A stretch of DNA of 64,000 nt from Metaphire vulgaris (lineage: Eukaryota > Annelida > Clitellata > Crassiclitellata > Megascolecidae). Shown here one piece after another: positions 22,475 through 33,729 of the stretch. The DNA lies in assembly GCA_018105865.1 (NCBI GenBank), contig CM030842.1:9417823-9481822 (forward strand), in the 5' to 3' direction. Below the pieces are notes generated by a model. It was given only the letters and a program-made list of their open reading frames with translations. It was not told the origin of the DNA and did not search any database. The position numbers were made by a program, and so were the translations under genes. How positions within the stretch are numbered: the stretch's first letter is position 1; each line of letters begins with the position of its first letter.

Positions 22475-23319
22475 CTAAATAATAGAGCAGTGCCATTACA
22501 TATAACTTTACTAAATATCATCTAGAAAATGCATTTGTGTAAGCAGTATATTGCCATTTCCAACTTTCTGTTCAAAAATAAAATTTATGAATGACATAAG
22601 TTTAATTTATATTAAATTCAAATTTCTTGTCCACTGAAAAATTGCTTCCTGAGGACAATTAAAAATTTGTGCCTCTTACGATTATCGTCGTCATCATAGT
22701 CGTCAAAATCATTGTCATCATCATCCTCATAATCAATGCCATTGTTATCATCCCCTCCTCCTTTTTCAAGAACACTACCAGGTAAATGTGCTTACATGAC
22801 AGTCCCCGCCAGAGTCCGTCCATAAATGACATCACGTGATTTTGGCAGTTTTTTAAACTCCCCTTCCCCTCGTCACAAAAGTCAGACCCCCATAAAATAT
22901 TACGTCTTTTTTAATTGAAATTTTGCTTATTTCAACTCAACTTATAACACACTTACATACATTTAGTAACAATCCAGAATACTGAGTGTTAGTATACATT
23001 TAGTACATACAATGTAAATTAGTAATTTAGGTTCATTCCTAATTTAGACTAATATAAGAAGTCATTACAAAAAACAAGAGTATATGCTCAACAGTGTTAG
23101 CGAAAGTACCGTAAGTAGATTATGAAACACAAAATAGTAAATTAACTAGGCTAAAGCATACATTACAATAGACTGATAAAAATTCTCAGAAACAAGTAGC
23201 AGCAAGTGAAAAAGTTGCCATAAGGGATAGTGATATCCTGAAAAGTAGGCAACTTAGTTGTTTAGTAATATCCTAGTTTAAGCTATCTGGCAGATTGTTT
23301 TAATGCACGAAAAGGCATG
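22475..23319. other. No gene seen; low-complexity GAT tract at 22,680-22,790
   Basis: AT-rich DNA, probably intronic to the putative host gene. An Asp-codon-rich stretch near 22,680-22,790 has splice-like edges, but its phase does not agree with the neighbouring exons. A palindromic GTGACGAGGGGAAGGGGAGT-type repeat lies at about 22,800-22,900 (minus). Confidence 0.4.
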
Positions 23320-23323
23320 TTAA

Positions 23324-23982
23324 CCCTTTCACCACCAAAGCTGCAAAAGCGGCTTTTGCTCCCGATACCAGTTCCTGTAAGGCCGCTTTTGCGTTTTCTG
23401 TGTCTTTTCCTCATCCCTGCACGGCCGGTTTTGATTTTCGTCATGGTATTAAATATTCTATACTGGAAGTAAACACAGTTCGTTGGCGACCATACTTTAA
23501 GTTGTGTAAGTAATAATAATATGCATCCGTGAAGGCTCAACATGCTTGAAGGATTACCATATGAAAAAGGAATTCTGGTGATAAAACTCAAACACATCAG
23601 ATTATTGTACCGGAGTCGGATTGGTGTATTTCTAAATTGCTTATTTTATGTTATGTTGACTATCAAATGAAGTTACAGACTACATCATACTTTCTATTTT
23701 GACAAAAAATGCATGAAGACAGTGCTTCACTTTTGTATTATGGTGAACTGTTACATATTTCATCATCAAATAATTATATTTTCATCTGGAAAGAGTTTTG
23801 TAATGTATTCACAGTACCTGCTGTCATTGCCACTTCAATTCTGAGGAAACTGGTGAAAACATTTTGTTCTATGTTAACATTTACTCAAGATATTTGAGTT
23901 TATATGGGAGCCCTAAACAACCCCATAATTTTCACCAGGAGCCTAGGAGACAGGGACCACAGGAGCCATAGGGGCGAAAGGG
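23324..23982. mobile_element. piggyBac-type MITE flanked by TTAA
   Basis: TTAA at 23,320-23,323 and 23,983-23,986. Ends CCCTTTCACC and its inverted form GGCGAAAGGG. Subterminal GCAAAAGCGGCTTTTGC is a palindrome. It does not carry the GGCACGGA module of the other piggyBac MITEs, so it is a separate subfamily. A relic with the same GCAAAAGC.GCTTTTGC palindrome lies near 19,785. Confidence 0.85.
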
Positions 23983-24079
23983 TTAAATCTAGAGGAGCAA
24001 ATGTTGGATAAATGAAGTTTAATATGTTATCACTAATTAGACTTCATAAAGGTTCATCAAATTAATACAGGGAAAGTCA

Positions 24080-24340
24080 AATTATATAGCTATAAGTCAT
24101 TGCTTAGTAGAAAAGATTTTATTGATGATTCAAATATTACGAGATTACTTAAACTCTTAAGCTGGTCTGGTATACTATTCCAAATGCAAGGTCCATAATA
24201 TTTAATGGTAAAAAGTCTCTTGTTAGCTTTTGAATATGGGAGATGAAGTTTGTTACTGAACCTTGTATTATGTTTATGAATTTCATGATTAAGTGTAAAA
24301 TATTTATTTAGGTAGAAAAAAGTGGGAAGTTATTTACATA
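24080..24340 (-). pseudogene. CR1-group LINE C-terminus fragment
   Basis: The minus frame reads HKHNTRFSNKLHLPYSKANK, then YYGPWIWNSIPDQLK, the same motif order as the fragment at 56,989-57,440. Degenerate and short. Confidence 0.65.
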
Positions 24341-24659
24341 TTTAGAAGACTCGATGGGCTTGTTTAAAATATTTAGTAGATATAATTTATCTATGAGCAG
24401 GCATTAGAGCTCAAGTTAAACAGCAAAACTTTACCAGAAGAACTTTCTCGGTCGAGGAGTCCTTGGAGGAGTCAGAGGACGCCATTATAAATTTATTACT
24501 GATGATGTCAGATGACGTCACCTGTATTTCCTTTATGTTTTCAGTAAGTAAAATGCATGCTGTTTGACAAACTGAACGCGATATACAAGTTACACTAATA
24601 CACTTTACTCAATATTATTTTTATATTACTGCATTGCTAATTTGCTATAGTAGTGAGAA

Positions 24660-24846
24660 ATGAAAATATAATTTTTTGGGTAAAAACGGGTACACCCATA
24701 CCCGTAGCGCTATACCCGTACCCGACCCGTACTTGAAAAATGTGTACCCTATCCTACCTGTACCCGCAGGTACGGGCAGGGTATAGTGGTATACCCGCGG
24801 GTACGGGTACGGTATACCCGCGGGTACAGGTATACCCGCACATCCC
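24660..24846. mobile_element. Repeat of GGGTATACCC palindromes ending CACATCCCTA
   Basis: Many overlapping GTACCCG/CGGGTAC and TATACCCGCGGGTA words end at CACATCCCTA (minus: TAGGGATGTGCGGGTATACC), a terminus style common in hAT elements. The other end and the target duplication were not found. Confidence 0.5.
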
Positions 24847-24852
24847 TAGTTG

Positions 24853-26295
24853 CTAGTTGAAGTGCAGCTGAGGCAGGCACTGCTGGTGGGAGTCTTGCGA
24901 CGTGCCCAAAGTGGCCGAGACGTCGACGACAAACAATGGCTTGTACAGTCCAGTCTCTAGTCCAGAGCGCATGTATACTTCATCGTTGCATATGAAGTCA
25001 AACCATCTAATATTAACCCGTTCCCGGTTAACGCCGTTTATAAACAGCACCCAAAAATCATATCCAAACGGACAACGCCGTTTATAAACGGCGACCCACA
25101 TAAGCATGCGTGTACCCCGGACATTGACGTTTTAAACCGTCCCGGAGTAACTTTTCGATTTAGTTACTATCCATTCGATAGATAGCAGCACCTTTTTCGC
25201 TGTTGTTGACTATATAAGCAAGAAAACTTGCCGTTGATCGTCCAAATGCTGGGATTTTGCATTGAAATGCCTCGAAAAAGACTCAGGTCTGGGGTTTGAA
25301 AAATCATAACTCTGCCAATTTTGGCCCGATCTTCAAAATGTTTGCACTATTATGTTCCAATTACACCGCCCTAAAACTTTCTCGCTCACAGTTGGGGGGT
25401 CACCGCTGAAAAATGTTTGCTATTGCGGTTTGAATTTTTTGGGGGTTCCGATTTTCGGCTGTAGAGTGGACCCTACCCCAAAATTTTCTTTTTTGGCACG
25501 GATTGTTCGAAAGAGCAATAAAAATGCTAAACAGCAGTGCAAACCGCATCTTTCTAGCTTCTATATAGCCTGAAATAAACTGAGTTGTTCGGTTTTCAGA
25601 TTGAAAATCTGTTCACAAAATTGTCATTTCTTCGAACAATAAGTAGTAGGGTTTGAAAAATCATAACTACCCCAAATTTTGTCCAATCTTCAAAATTTTG
25701 CACTATTCTGTTCCAATTACACCCCTTTACAACTTTCTCGCTCACAGTTTGGGGGTTACCATGGAAAATTTTTTTGCTATGGGGCTTTGAACAAAATTTG
25801 ACCAAAATGTTGGGGAGGGGTCCTATTTTGGGCTGTAGGGTGGACCTACCCCAAAATTTGCTTTTTTGGCACGAATGGTTCGAGAGAGCAATAAAAATGC
25901 TAAACAACGGTGCAAACCGCATCTTTCTAGCTTCTATATAGCCTGAAATATAGTAAGTTTAAAACTTGTATGTTCACATTTTCACATGAACGCGTTTCCC
26001 CCAAATTAATTACCCCGATTGGGGACGACTTGAAAATATTAATTCCCCCTGGAACGGGTTAAGGATTCTATGTTGAGCCTTAGTGTGAAAAGCTTCAAGT
26101 CTTTTCCACTCTTGACCAGTCATCGTACAGGTCTCACTTCCATATAAGAGCGTTGAGAGTACAAGACATGCGTACATCCGAAATTTAGTGTACAGGCTCA
26201 ACCGACGTTGCTGCCGCCATATTCGGTTCAGGCGTTGCATGACAGATGAGGCAATGCCTATGCGACAGATAGACTCATCATGTGATTTGGCCATA
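24853..26295 (-). pseudogene. RTE-like LINE C-terminal part, split by a piggyBac MITE
   Basis: On the minus strand the coding block at 26,290-26,063 (RIWRQQRRLSLYTKFRMYAC, LYGSETCTMTGQEWKRLEAF, HTKAQHRILN) continues after the insert with IRWFDFICNDEVYMRSGLET (25,012-24,960). RIL.IRW.D.....EV..R(S/T)GL is one continuous motif in these LINEs. The gap is exactly the TTAA-flanked element at 25,017-26,058. Confidence 0.8.
25017..26058 (+). mobile_element. piggyBac-type MITE (TTAA), two internal units
   Basis: TTAA at 25,013-25,016 and 26,059-26,062. Ends CCCGTTCCCGG and GGAACGGG. Two palindromes of the GCCGTTTATAAACGGC type lie within 75 bases of the left end. Two ~370-bp units each end in the GGCACGGA...TATATAGCCTGAAATA module. 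No transposase; short open frames are not coding. Confidence 0.92.
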
Positions 26296-26712
26296 CTACA
26301 CATATTTGATCCAAGGTAACAAAAACAGATACGATGGCGCCAGACCATGAAGACACCAATACGCAAGGATTGCCAATTTGTATTCAATCCACTGTGGAAC
26401 ACGAAGCCAGTGAAGTACATAAAGAAGCAGTGTCACGAGATCTGATCTTCTGGCTTGATAGACAAGACGTGCTGCTGTATTGAGGACAGCCTGAAGTCTG
26501 TCAGTAAGTTGCCTTGGTAGCCCAGCCAAGAGCACATTACAATAGTCCAGGCGTGGCATAACCAGAGACACCACTAAACTCTTTACAACAGAAGGTGGAA
26601 TTGAGTTCTGAATGCTTCGAATTCTTCTCAGGATTGAGAAGCAGCAGGCGTAGAAGAGCAATGCCATGGCGATGCTTCTGCACGCCTTGACAGCCTCAAT
26701 ATGGATTTCCAT
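26296..26712 (-). pseudogene. L2/CR1-type LINE fragment (thumb region)
   Basis: The minus frame reads LRRIRSIQNSIPPSVVKSLV, MPRLDYCNVLLAGLPRQLTD, RLQAVLNTAARLV and HWLRVPQWIEYKLAILAYWC, the classic post-catalytic block of L2/CR1-group RTs. It joins an unrelated RTE fragment on each side. Confidence 0.85.
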
Positions 26713-26719
26713 CTAGTGC

Positions 26720-27382
26720 AGTCTTGTGGCTGCCATTAGGTCTTGTCCAATTTCAGTGCAGTCTTCTCTTATTTTGTCTAGCATCTTTACTTCTGACGCC
26801 CTCTTGATCTTTCTCCTATGACTCTTCCAGACAGGACTTTGTATGATATTCTGTTATTATCCATTCTGTTGACATGTCCGAAGAATATCAGCCATCTTTC
26901 TTGAATTATGTTGGTTACTGGTCGTTGTCCTATTCTTCGAAGGCAGTCCATTTCAAATACCTTTAGTTTTCACTCCGGCTCAGCTGTGAGCGTCCATGTC
27001 TCTGAGTTGTATATAGTAGGACGCTCAGAAACAGTGATTTATATACATGGATCTTGGTGGGCATTTTGATCCTTTGTTCTTCCAGATGGTCTGTAGTCTT
27101 CTCATTCATTGCTAGCTTGCCGAATTCTTTTGCTGACATCTGATTTGGATTATGAACTGATCGCCTTGCTTCAGTCTCTCCATTTTGCTTGATCTCTACT
27201 ACATCTTTCCTCTTTGATACGAGTTGGATTTCTGTCTTTTCTGCGTTTATTTTCATTCCCATTCTTCTACTCTCTTTGTCTATTCTGTCTATTATGAGCT
27301 GTAGGTCTTGCACTGTTTCTGCAATTCCATGCTCTGATGTCAACACCGCCCAGTGTTTGAGAAAGATGGAATCATGGAACAT
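26720..27382 (-). pseudogene. RTE-like LINE, thumb and C-terminus
   Basis: The minus frame has LTSEHGIAETVQDLQLIIDR and GMKINAEKTEIQLVSKRKDV (region after the RT active site) at 27,340-27,180. It degrades leftwards into C-terminal motifs resembling WLIFFGHVNRMDNNRISYKV (about 26,900-26,840). Several frameshifts. Confidence 0.75.
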
Positions 27383-27397
27383 TTCAGTTACAGGTAA

Positions 27398-27630
27398 TCA
27401 AAGTCAGTCTGTCTGCAACCTAGGTGTAATATTTGATAAAATCTTGCCTTTTAATGATTATAGACATAAATAAGGTCAGCAAAGCTGCTCATTTGCTAAT
27501 CATAGATATTTGACAAATTCATGATCTTGTGCCAAACCTGCTCTGATTCCTATTCCCAATGCTCTTGTCAGCAGTAGACTTGATTATTGCAATTATCTCT
27601 TGTCAGCAGTAAATTTGATTATTGCAATTC
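27398..27630 (+). pseudogene. L2-type LINE fragment
   Basis: The plus-strand SVCNLGVIFDKILPF and IPNALVSSRLDYCNYLL are the NLGVIFD and LVSSRLDYCN blocks of L2 RT, in correct order but broken between. Confidence 0.7.
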
Positions 27631-27730
27631 CCTTTCCGTACATGCATGAGGGATGTGAGTGATGAACATGGGGTAGAGAATCCATTAAGACATTTCAGTC
27701 ATAGAGAAAAGATATATAGGCAACTGTAAC

Positions 27731-28162
27731 TAGGGTTGCCAGATACCTCCATGTCCAAAGAAGGACATTAGAGGTCACAAAGGAGGACATAGCCGTACAA
27801 AGGAAGTAGCTCGTAAAATTCACAAAGCACACACATTCAATGGAACAGAGAGGGTTGCCCCATCGCCCGGGGGAAAGGCATCGTGCCCTTGACAACTCTT
27901 GGCTTACATCATTGATTGGATAAAAAATATTTGCAAGCAAAAAATGTCATCGGAATCTGTTTCTATTCTTTGTCCATTGAGCATTGATCTTTCATGATAG
28001 TGTCAATTGCCAATTACATGGCCAAGTAGACTGAAATTCAAGTCAGTAGATGATGAGAGCAAAAAGCCGGACATTTTTCCATTTCAGACAAATGCCTGCC
28101 GGACAGAGGACACGAGGTCTAAAAGGACAAGTCCTTCTTTTGCCGGACGTCTGGCAACCTTA
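27731..28162. repeat. Left MITE copy of the composite unit
   Basis: Starts TAGGGTTGCCAG, ends CTGGCAACCTTA. Contains CAAGCAAAAAATGTCATC. It aligns along its whole length with 28,781-29,206. Confidence 0.9.
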
Positions 28163-28780
28163 TGAATAAGGGAGCTGGCCCCTGCGGCTACGGCTACGTC
28201 AATAGATGATAGGCTTATTCATCGAGCGTACTGTTTCTCGCCATGAAATCGATACAGTGAACATTTAATGAAACAACGAGGGCTGTGGATATGGTGTAGA
28301 TGTAATTTCATATCTATCTATAACTTTTATGCTCAGTGTTGATGCTTATGCACAGTGCGTGATGCATGTAAATGCGTAGACATGAAACATGGCGATAATT
28401 ATTATGCCTTAATACTGTATAGGCCACAACCATTAAAAGCCATAAAGAAGTTAAATATATGAAATAAACATAAAATCGCTTAAAATAGGCTGTGTTTCTG
28501 ACTGGTGGCCACAAAACGCAGTTTCAAAGGAGCACATATTAATTTAGTTAGACCCTAAGTCTTAATAGTTCTGCACTGGATTACGACTCAGATTGTGGCC
28601 AATAAAAATTAATCAAACCGACAAGTGACGATGCGTTGATGACACAATATTCGCTTTTTGAAATACTGTGCCACTCAGAGCTTTAAGTACTACTACAGTA
28701 CATCATGGCTTAGAATTATATTAGCAATAATATCCTTAACATTATCATTATGTATAATAGGTCGAGGGTGCACCTACAGG

Positions 28781-29206
28781 TAGGGTTGCCAGATACCTCC
28801 GTGTCCAAAGGAGGACACTAGAGGCCACAAAGAAGGACAAAGCCGGACAGAGGAAGTAGGTAGTAAAATTCACAAAGCACGCATTCAATGGCGCAGACAG
28901 GGTTGTCTCAATGTCTGTGCCAAAAGGCATCACACCCTTGACAACTCTTGGCTTACATTATCGATCGGATAAAAAATATTTACAAGCAAAAAGTCACTGG
29001 AATCGGTTTCTCTTCTTTATCCATAAAGCATTGACCTTCCATGATAGTGTGCAATTGCCAATTACATGGCCTATTAGACCGAAATTCAAGTCAGTAGATG
29101 ATGAAAGCAAAAAGCCGGACATTTTCCCATTTCAGAACAATGCCGGCCGAACGGAGGACACGAGGTCCAAAAGGAGGACATGTCATCCTTTTGCCGGGCA
29201 ACCCTA
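28781..29206. repeat. Right MITE copy of the composite unit
   Basis: Starts TAGGGTTGCCAG and ends GGGCAACCCTA. Same internal order as the left copy, including CAAGCAAAAAGTCA, with scattered differences. Confidence 0.9.
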
Positions 29207-29564
29207 ACTGTAACTCCAACATGTTGGGAGACTACTGCTGGTTTCTGCAAAATGACATGACGACCATAGCAAGCGCCATAGCAAGTGCTTACAGCATTTT
29301 TTGAACAGTAATTAATGAGTGAGTTTCAGATTCATTTTCTCTTTATTGACAATCTGATTCGTTAAGAATAATACACAAGTGCACATTTAAACAGTTTTGT
29401 GATCAAACTAGTTCTTTGATCATAATATGCAAATTATAAATGAGCAATTTTTGCAAATATGCTGATAACTTGATAACCGGACGTCCTAGGCAAAATCCAA
29501 CTTCGGATTTGGAGCCAGCATACTTCATTTACTGTAGCATACATCCCAGTCACTCAGTAGCACA

Positions 29565-29951
29565 TTAAAAAATGTTTGTTGACCAGTGAATTATTGTATT
29601 ATTAGATGATATATGTTTATGTTGAGGCAGCAAATGGAATCTGACCTTGGCAATGAGAAGTTTGTGGTCTGTGTTTTTAGGTGCTTTGGCTGCATGAAAT
29701 AATTGGTACGATTGGATGATGGTGAAACTGAAATGGCATGCAAGGATGAAGTCCAGTTCCTTTTTGGTGCAGCCATTGTTGGAAATCCATGTATGATAAT
29801 GATGGTGAAAGTCATGTTTTAAGATCCATGGCCCAGTTACCATTATTCCTGGCAAGGAGTAAAGTAGTTGGTGAATTTTTTGTTTGTAATTTGTAAAAAT
29901 TATTGTCCACTGTTCCTGTGCTGTATAGGCCAAGTATGCCCTATAACCCAT
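29565..29951 (-). pseudogene. LINE endonuclease (APE-type) C-terminal fragment
   Basis: The minus frame reads HTWISNNGCTKKELDFILAC then APKNTDHKLLIAKVRFHLL. The TW.S..G....DFIL..., then a gap, then NTDH.L..AK. pattern is the end of apurinic endonuclease domains in LINEs; the DH motif is catalytic. The host LINE is not contiguous here. Confidence 0.75.
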
Positions 29952-30654
29952 TCACTGGTGGACCAGGATTGTTATTCATGTCATCAAGTCCAACAGTTCA
30001 TTATATTTTGCATTGGAGCATAGGTAACTTCCAGGTGCCCATATTGGTGATGTATTCTGACATAAAAAAGCCTTGGAAAATTAGGATGCTACATGACCAG
30101 GGAATTGCTGTGCCACATAACTTGATAGCTGTTGTTTATCGTGGTGAAGATGTTCCACATTGAAATTTCCAGTGTGGCAATAACAGATGTTTCATTATAT
30201 AATACTATTATCATATTTTAGATCAATCATTAAAATTCTAAACTCGAATCAAGTGAAATGGATCCCCTTCACCCATTCATTCTTGTGAAGGTTTCAGATG
30301 AGTTAATTCCATTCTTTACTGATGTTTAACCACTCTTTGTAAGAAGGCTGTCTCCCTGATTCTCAAAAAGAACTGTCATCAAAAAGTGAAGCCTGGATGC
30401 TATTGACTCTCTTGATTGAGCAATTTTGGGGAGGTGTAGGTAGCATGATCGAAGAGAATACACGAATTTGTGAATAATTTCTTGACGAGCCTTGTTTCCC
30501 CGGAATTCTACATACCCCCCCATTTCGGAAACCTGGCTAAGCCACTGGACTATATTCCTGGTAATAATATTGAAATCATTCTCAATGCATACAAAGCCAA
30601 ATTCTTGCCTACTAGATTACTATGCTAATTACTATAAATCCGGTCTAGATCAGG
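29952..30654. other. No feature recognised
   Basis: AT-rich DNA with short open frames and no repeat termini that I could pair. It could be intronic host sequence. Confidence 0.4.
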
Positions 30655-31221
30655 TCAGGCCTTCATCCTCCAGCTGTGTCCAGCTATCGACTTCTCCATG
30701 ACATTTGTCCAAAGTTCTCTGTCCTTTGCTATTTCTTCCAAAGTCATTTGGTGTCTTCCGTCCGTTGAGATTCAGTCCTGCCACAGATCCTCTTCCAATC
30801 CGTCCATCCATCATCTTTTCGTTCTTCTTTTAGATCTCCTCCCTTCTGGTTTGTAGTTAAAAATTCGCTTTGGGTTTCTTATTCTGAGTATGTGTTCGGT
30901 CCATTTCATTCTTCTCTTTCTGATTACTTCCATGATGCTCGGTTGCAGTGATCTCTGTAACTTCTTCATTTGTTATATGTTCTTTGTATCCAATCCTTAG
31001 TATTCATCTGAGCCATTTATTTTCTGTTGCTATTATTTTTTTCTCCAATTCTTTTTATGGTCCAAGATTCACATCCATATATTAGTATTGGTATTACACA
31101 AGTGTTGAGAATTCTGGTGACAGGTCTTTTAATCCTTGTCTTTTAATCCCAGTCACTTAATCCTCGTCACTTAATCCAGAAGTCTTATAATCCCCTAGCA
31201 AATAATCTCAAGACACTTAAC

Positions 31222-32314
31222 CCGTTCCCGGGCAACACCGTCTTAAGACGGCGCCCGAAAATCATATTCAGATGGGTAAAGCCGTTTATAAACATTGCTC
31301 ACGGCGCGCCACATAAGGATGTGTGTACTCCGGACATTGAAGTTTTAAACTGCAAAAAAGCGACTATTCGATTTATTTACTAGCCATTCGATAGATGGCA
31401 GCACTTTCTTCGCTGTTGTTGACTATAATATAAGCCAGAAAACTTGCAGAAGATCGTCCAACTTACCGTTGATTTTGCATTGAAATGCCTCGAAAAAGAC
31501 TCAAGTCTGGAGTTTGAAAAATCATAACTCCTCCAATTTTGGCCCGATCTTCAAAATTTTTGTACCATTCTGTTCCAATTACACCGCCCTAAAACTTTCG
31601 CGCTCACAGTTGGGGGTCACCACTGAAAATTTTTTGCTATTGCGCTTTGAAATTTTTCTTCGATCTTTGATCGTTTCTTCAATCTTTGAAATTTTTTTTT
31701 CCGATTTTCGGCTGTAGAGTGGACCTACCCCCAAAATTTTCTTTCTTGGCACGCATGGTTCGAAAGAGCAATAAAAATGCTAAACAACGGTGCAAACCGC
31801 ATCTTTCTAGCTTCTATACAGCCTGAAATATACGGAGTTGTTCGGTTTTTCAGATTGAAAATCTGTTCGCAAAATTGTCATTTCTTCGAGCAATGAGTAA
31901 TATTGTTTGAAAAAGCATAACTGCTCCAAATTTTGTCCAATCTTCAAAATTTTTGCATTATTCTGTTCCAATTACACCCCTTTACAAAGTTCTCGCTCAC
32001 AGTTTGGGGGTTACCACGGAAAAGTTGTTGCTATTGGGCTTGGAACAAAATTTGACCAAAATGTTGGGGAGGGTCCTATTTTGGGCTGTAGGGTGGACCC
32101 TACCCCCCAAAATTTCCTTCTTTGGCACGGATGGTTCGAAAGAGCAATAAAAATGCTAAACAACGGCGCAAACCGCATCTTTATAGCTTCTATATAGCCT
32201 GAAATATAGTAAGTTTAAAACTTGTATGTTCACATTTTCACATGAACGCCTTTCCCCCAAATTAAATACCCCGATTGGGGACGACTTGAAAAAATTAAAT
32301 CCCCCTGCAACTGG
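31222..32314 (+). mobile_element. piggyBac-type MITE (TTAA), nested in the 9-bp-TSD element
   Basis: TTAA at 31,218-31,221 and 32,315-32,318. Left end CCCGTTCCCGGG, then palindromes CCGTCTTAAGACGG and a decayed GCCGTTTATAAAC. Two internal units with the GGCACG.ATGGTTCGAAAGAG module at about 31,747 and 32,122. Close relative of 25,017-26,058. Confidence 0.92.
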
Positions 32315-32370
32315 TTAATCCCGTCAATCATTGCCTTGGAGTTTAAGACCAGAGCTGCATAATTAGGTAA

Positions 32371-32411
32371 GTTTAGGGTTAGGTTTAGGGTTAGGGTTAG
32401 AGTTAGGGTTA
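32371..32411 (+). repeat. Interstitial telomere-like TTAGGG tract
   Basis: Six to seven imperfect TTAGGG units (including TTTAGGG, TTAGG and TTAGAG variants). It lies inside the 31,116-32,588 element, so it is not a chromosome end. Confidence 0.85.
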
Positions 32412-33302
32412 TGTTTTTGTAACACAAATATTTGTTATTTCATTCGTATTACATCATTTAATACGTTTTCTTATATATGGGGATTATGTGTACATGGATT
32501 AAAAGACTTGGGGATTAAAAGACTTGGGATTAAATTTTGAGGATTAAGTGACTGGGATTAAAAGACCGGGATTAAATGACATGGAACTGAGAATTCTTAG
32601 TTTTGTTTTCATCCAATATCATGTCTTTTGAAAATCTTGGTATGTAGCCTGTTGAATGTAGATCCTGCCATTGCTATTCTTCTTTTGATCTCCAAGTCCG
32701 AAACTCCCCCTACTTCCAATTCACTTCCCAAGTGAATGCAGTTCTTCACCATTTCAATTTATTTTCTATTGTGTGTTACTATTGGCCAATCTCCCACTTT
32801 CTTTGTAATTGACATTATTTTTGTTTTATTAGTGTTTATTTGTAATCCAAATTTTCCACTCTCTGTTATTAAGGCCAATGTTAATTCTACAATCCTTGAG
32901 AGGAATTCTGCTACTAGACATGTATGATCAGCATATTCTGTATCATCTATATTTCCTGGCTTTAGAGATGTTCACAACCCATTGTATTTTCAATCCGTCT
33001 CATGATGTAATCTAATATAATGTTGAAGAGTATTGGTGATAGGATACATCCTTGTCTAAATCCTGTTCTGAATTTGAACCACTCAGTTTCTCCTCTGTCA
33101 ATTCTGATACATGCTAAAACTGCGCTGTATAAATTTTCAATTATTCTGATTATTTTGGCATGAATGCCATATTTCCCCAGGAGTTTCCATGCCCCTTCTT
33201 TTCAGATAGAGTCCTAAGCTTAGGCAAATTTGAAGAAGCACATGACATGACATGAAGCACATGACCAATTCTTCTTCTGCCTAGATCAGCAGTATCCAAT
33301 AT

Positions 33303-33364
33303 ATGCGAAATACATTGATTTTAAGATGATTTATATACATGTTAAAAATCAATGTATTTCGCAT
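33303..33364. repeat. Perfect 20-bp inverted repeat, 22-base loop
   Basis: The arms at 33,303-33,322 (ATGCG...GATTTT) and 33,345-33,364 are exact reverse complements. They lie in a ~390-bp gap between the LINE (to 33,200) and Helitron copy 2 (from 33,591) where I see no gene. Confidence 0.85.
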
Positions 33365-33729
33365 TGTAATGAGTCATTAACTTCCGGCTACTTGAATTGC
33401 TTAGAGAGTTCATTTCCGAGTGGGACTACCAAATTTCATAGCTGTATTGCTGTGAAAACTTCAGTTGCAACATTTAATAGATTCTATGGTGTTAAAAACT
33501 CAATGGACCCAAGTTCGCAGACCTGAGCAAGGCTGACGCTAGTCCTTAATTTAAGACAACTATGTTTATATCCTATTTCTCCAACTGATATCTTATTATA
33601 TAATTCTCGATGTCCGTCCGTCCGACGGCAACACGGCAGATATTGCAAGACGCTGTTGTAATTGACAACCAAATATTGTTTAATCAAAACTGTATTATCA
33701 ACGGAGCATTTAACAAAGCGTCTTAATTG

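Larger units (their letters stand above)
27731..29206. mobile_element. Composite hAT unit: two direct MITE copies around 618 bp, TSD ACTGTAAC
   Basis: ACTGTAAC lies at 27,723-27,730 and 29,207-29,214, exact. The outer ends are TAGGGTTGCCAGATACCTCC and GCCGGGCAACCCTA. Inside are two full direct copies (27,731-28,162 and 28,781-29,206), separated by sequence not shared with them. The inner junctions have no matching duplication, so the whole appears to have inserted as one unit. Confidence 0.8.
27650..29310 (+). pseudogene. Fragment of a dispersed ORF family (MEKRYQG..MMGDYCW motif), split by a hAT
   Basis: The left part (27,665-27,722) reads DISVIEKRYIGNC. The right part after the insertion reads NSNMLGDYCWFLQNDMTTIA. 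The pieces join in frame when the 27,731-29,206 element and one TSD are removed. The same motif is at 62,042-62,344 (minus). I know this motif from uncharacterised repeat-associated proteins of invertebrates but cannot name the element class. Confidence 0.55.
31116..32588. mobile_element. MITE-like element with TTTTAATCC subrepeats, exact 9-bp TSD GAGAATTCT
   Basis: GAGAATTCT lies at 31,107-31,115 and 32,589-32,597. Both ends are arrays of (GTC)TTTTAATCC(CAGTC) words in inverted orientation. The interior holds a telomere-like tract and a piggyBac MITE. A 9-bp duplication with reiterated ends suggests a Mutator-like origin; no protein supports it. Confidence 0.8.
30655..33200 (-). pseudogene. 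RTE-like LINE, split by a 9-bp-TSD element
   Basis: From right to left on the minus strand: RT motifs (FRTGFRQGCILSPILFNIIL at about 33,080-33,020, a decayed ADD-like box near 32,930, NTNKTKIMSITKK near 32,830, LGSELEVGGVSDLEIKRRIA near 32,710). After the insertion at 31,116-32,588 come C-terminal sequence and a tail near 30,660. Many stops and frame changes. Removing the insert and one TSD makes the sequence continuous. Confidence 0.75.

Noticed and set aside
22680..22790. Asp-rich exon candidate with splice-like edges
   Set aside because: The acidic frame does not match the phase-0 start of the exon at 22,474; the phase-compatible frame is an implausible Met-rich sequence. It is probably a GAT-repeat tract.
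23709..23897. 62-codon frame at 23.7 kb as a gene
   Set aside because: It lies wholly within the TTAA-flanked MITE 23,324-23,982 and shows no domain.
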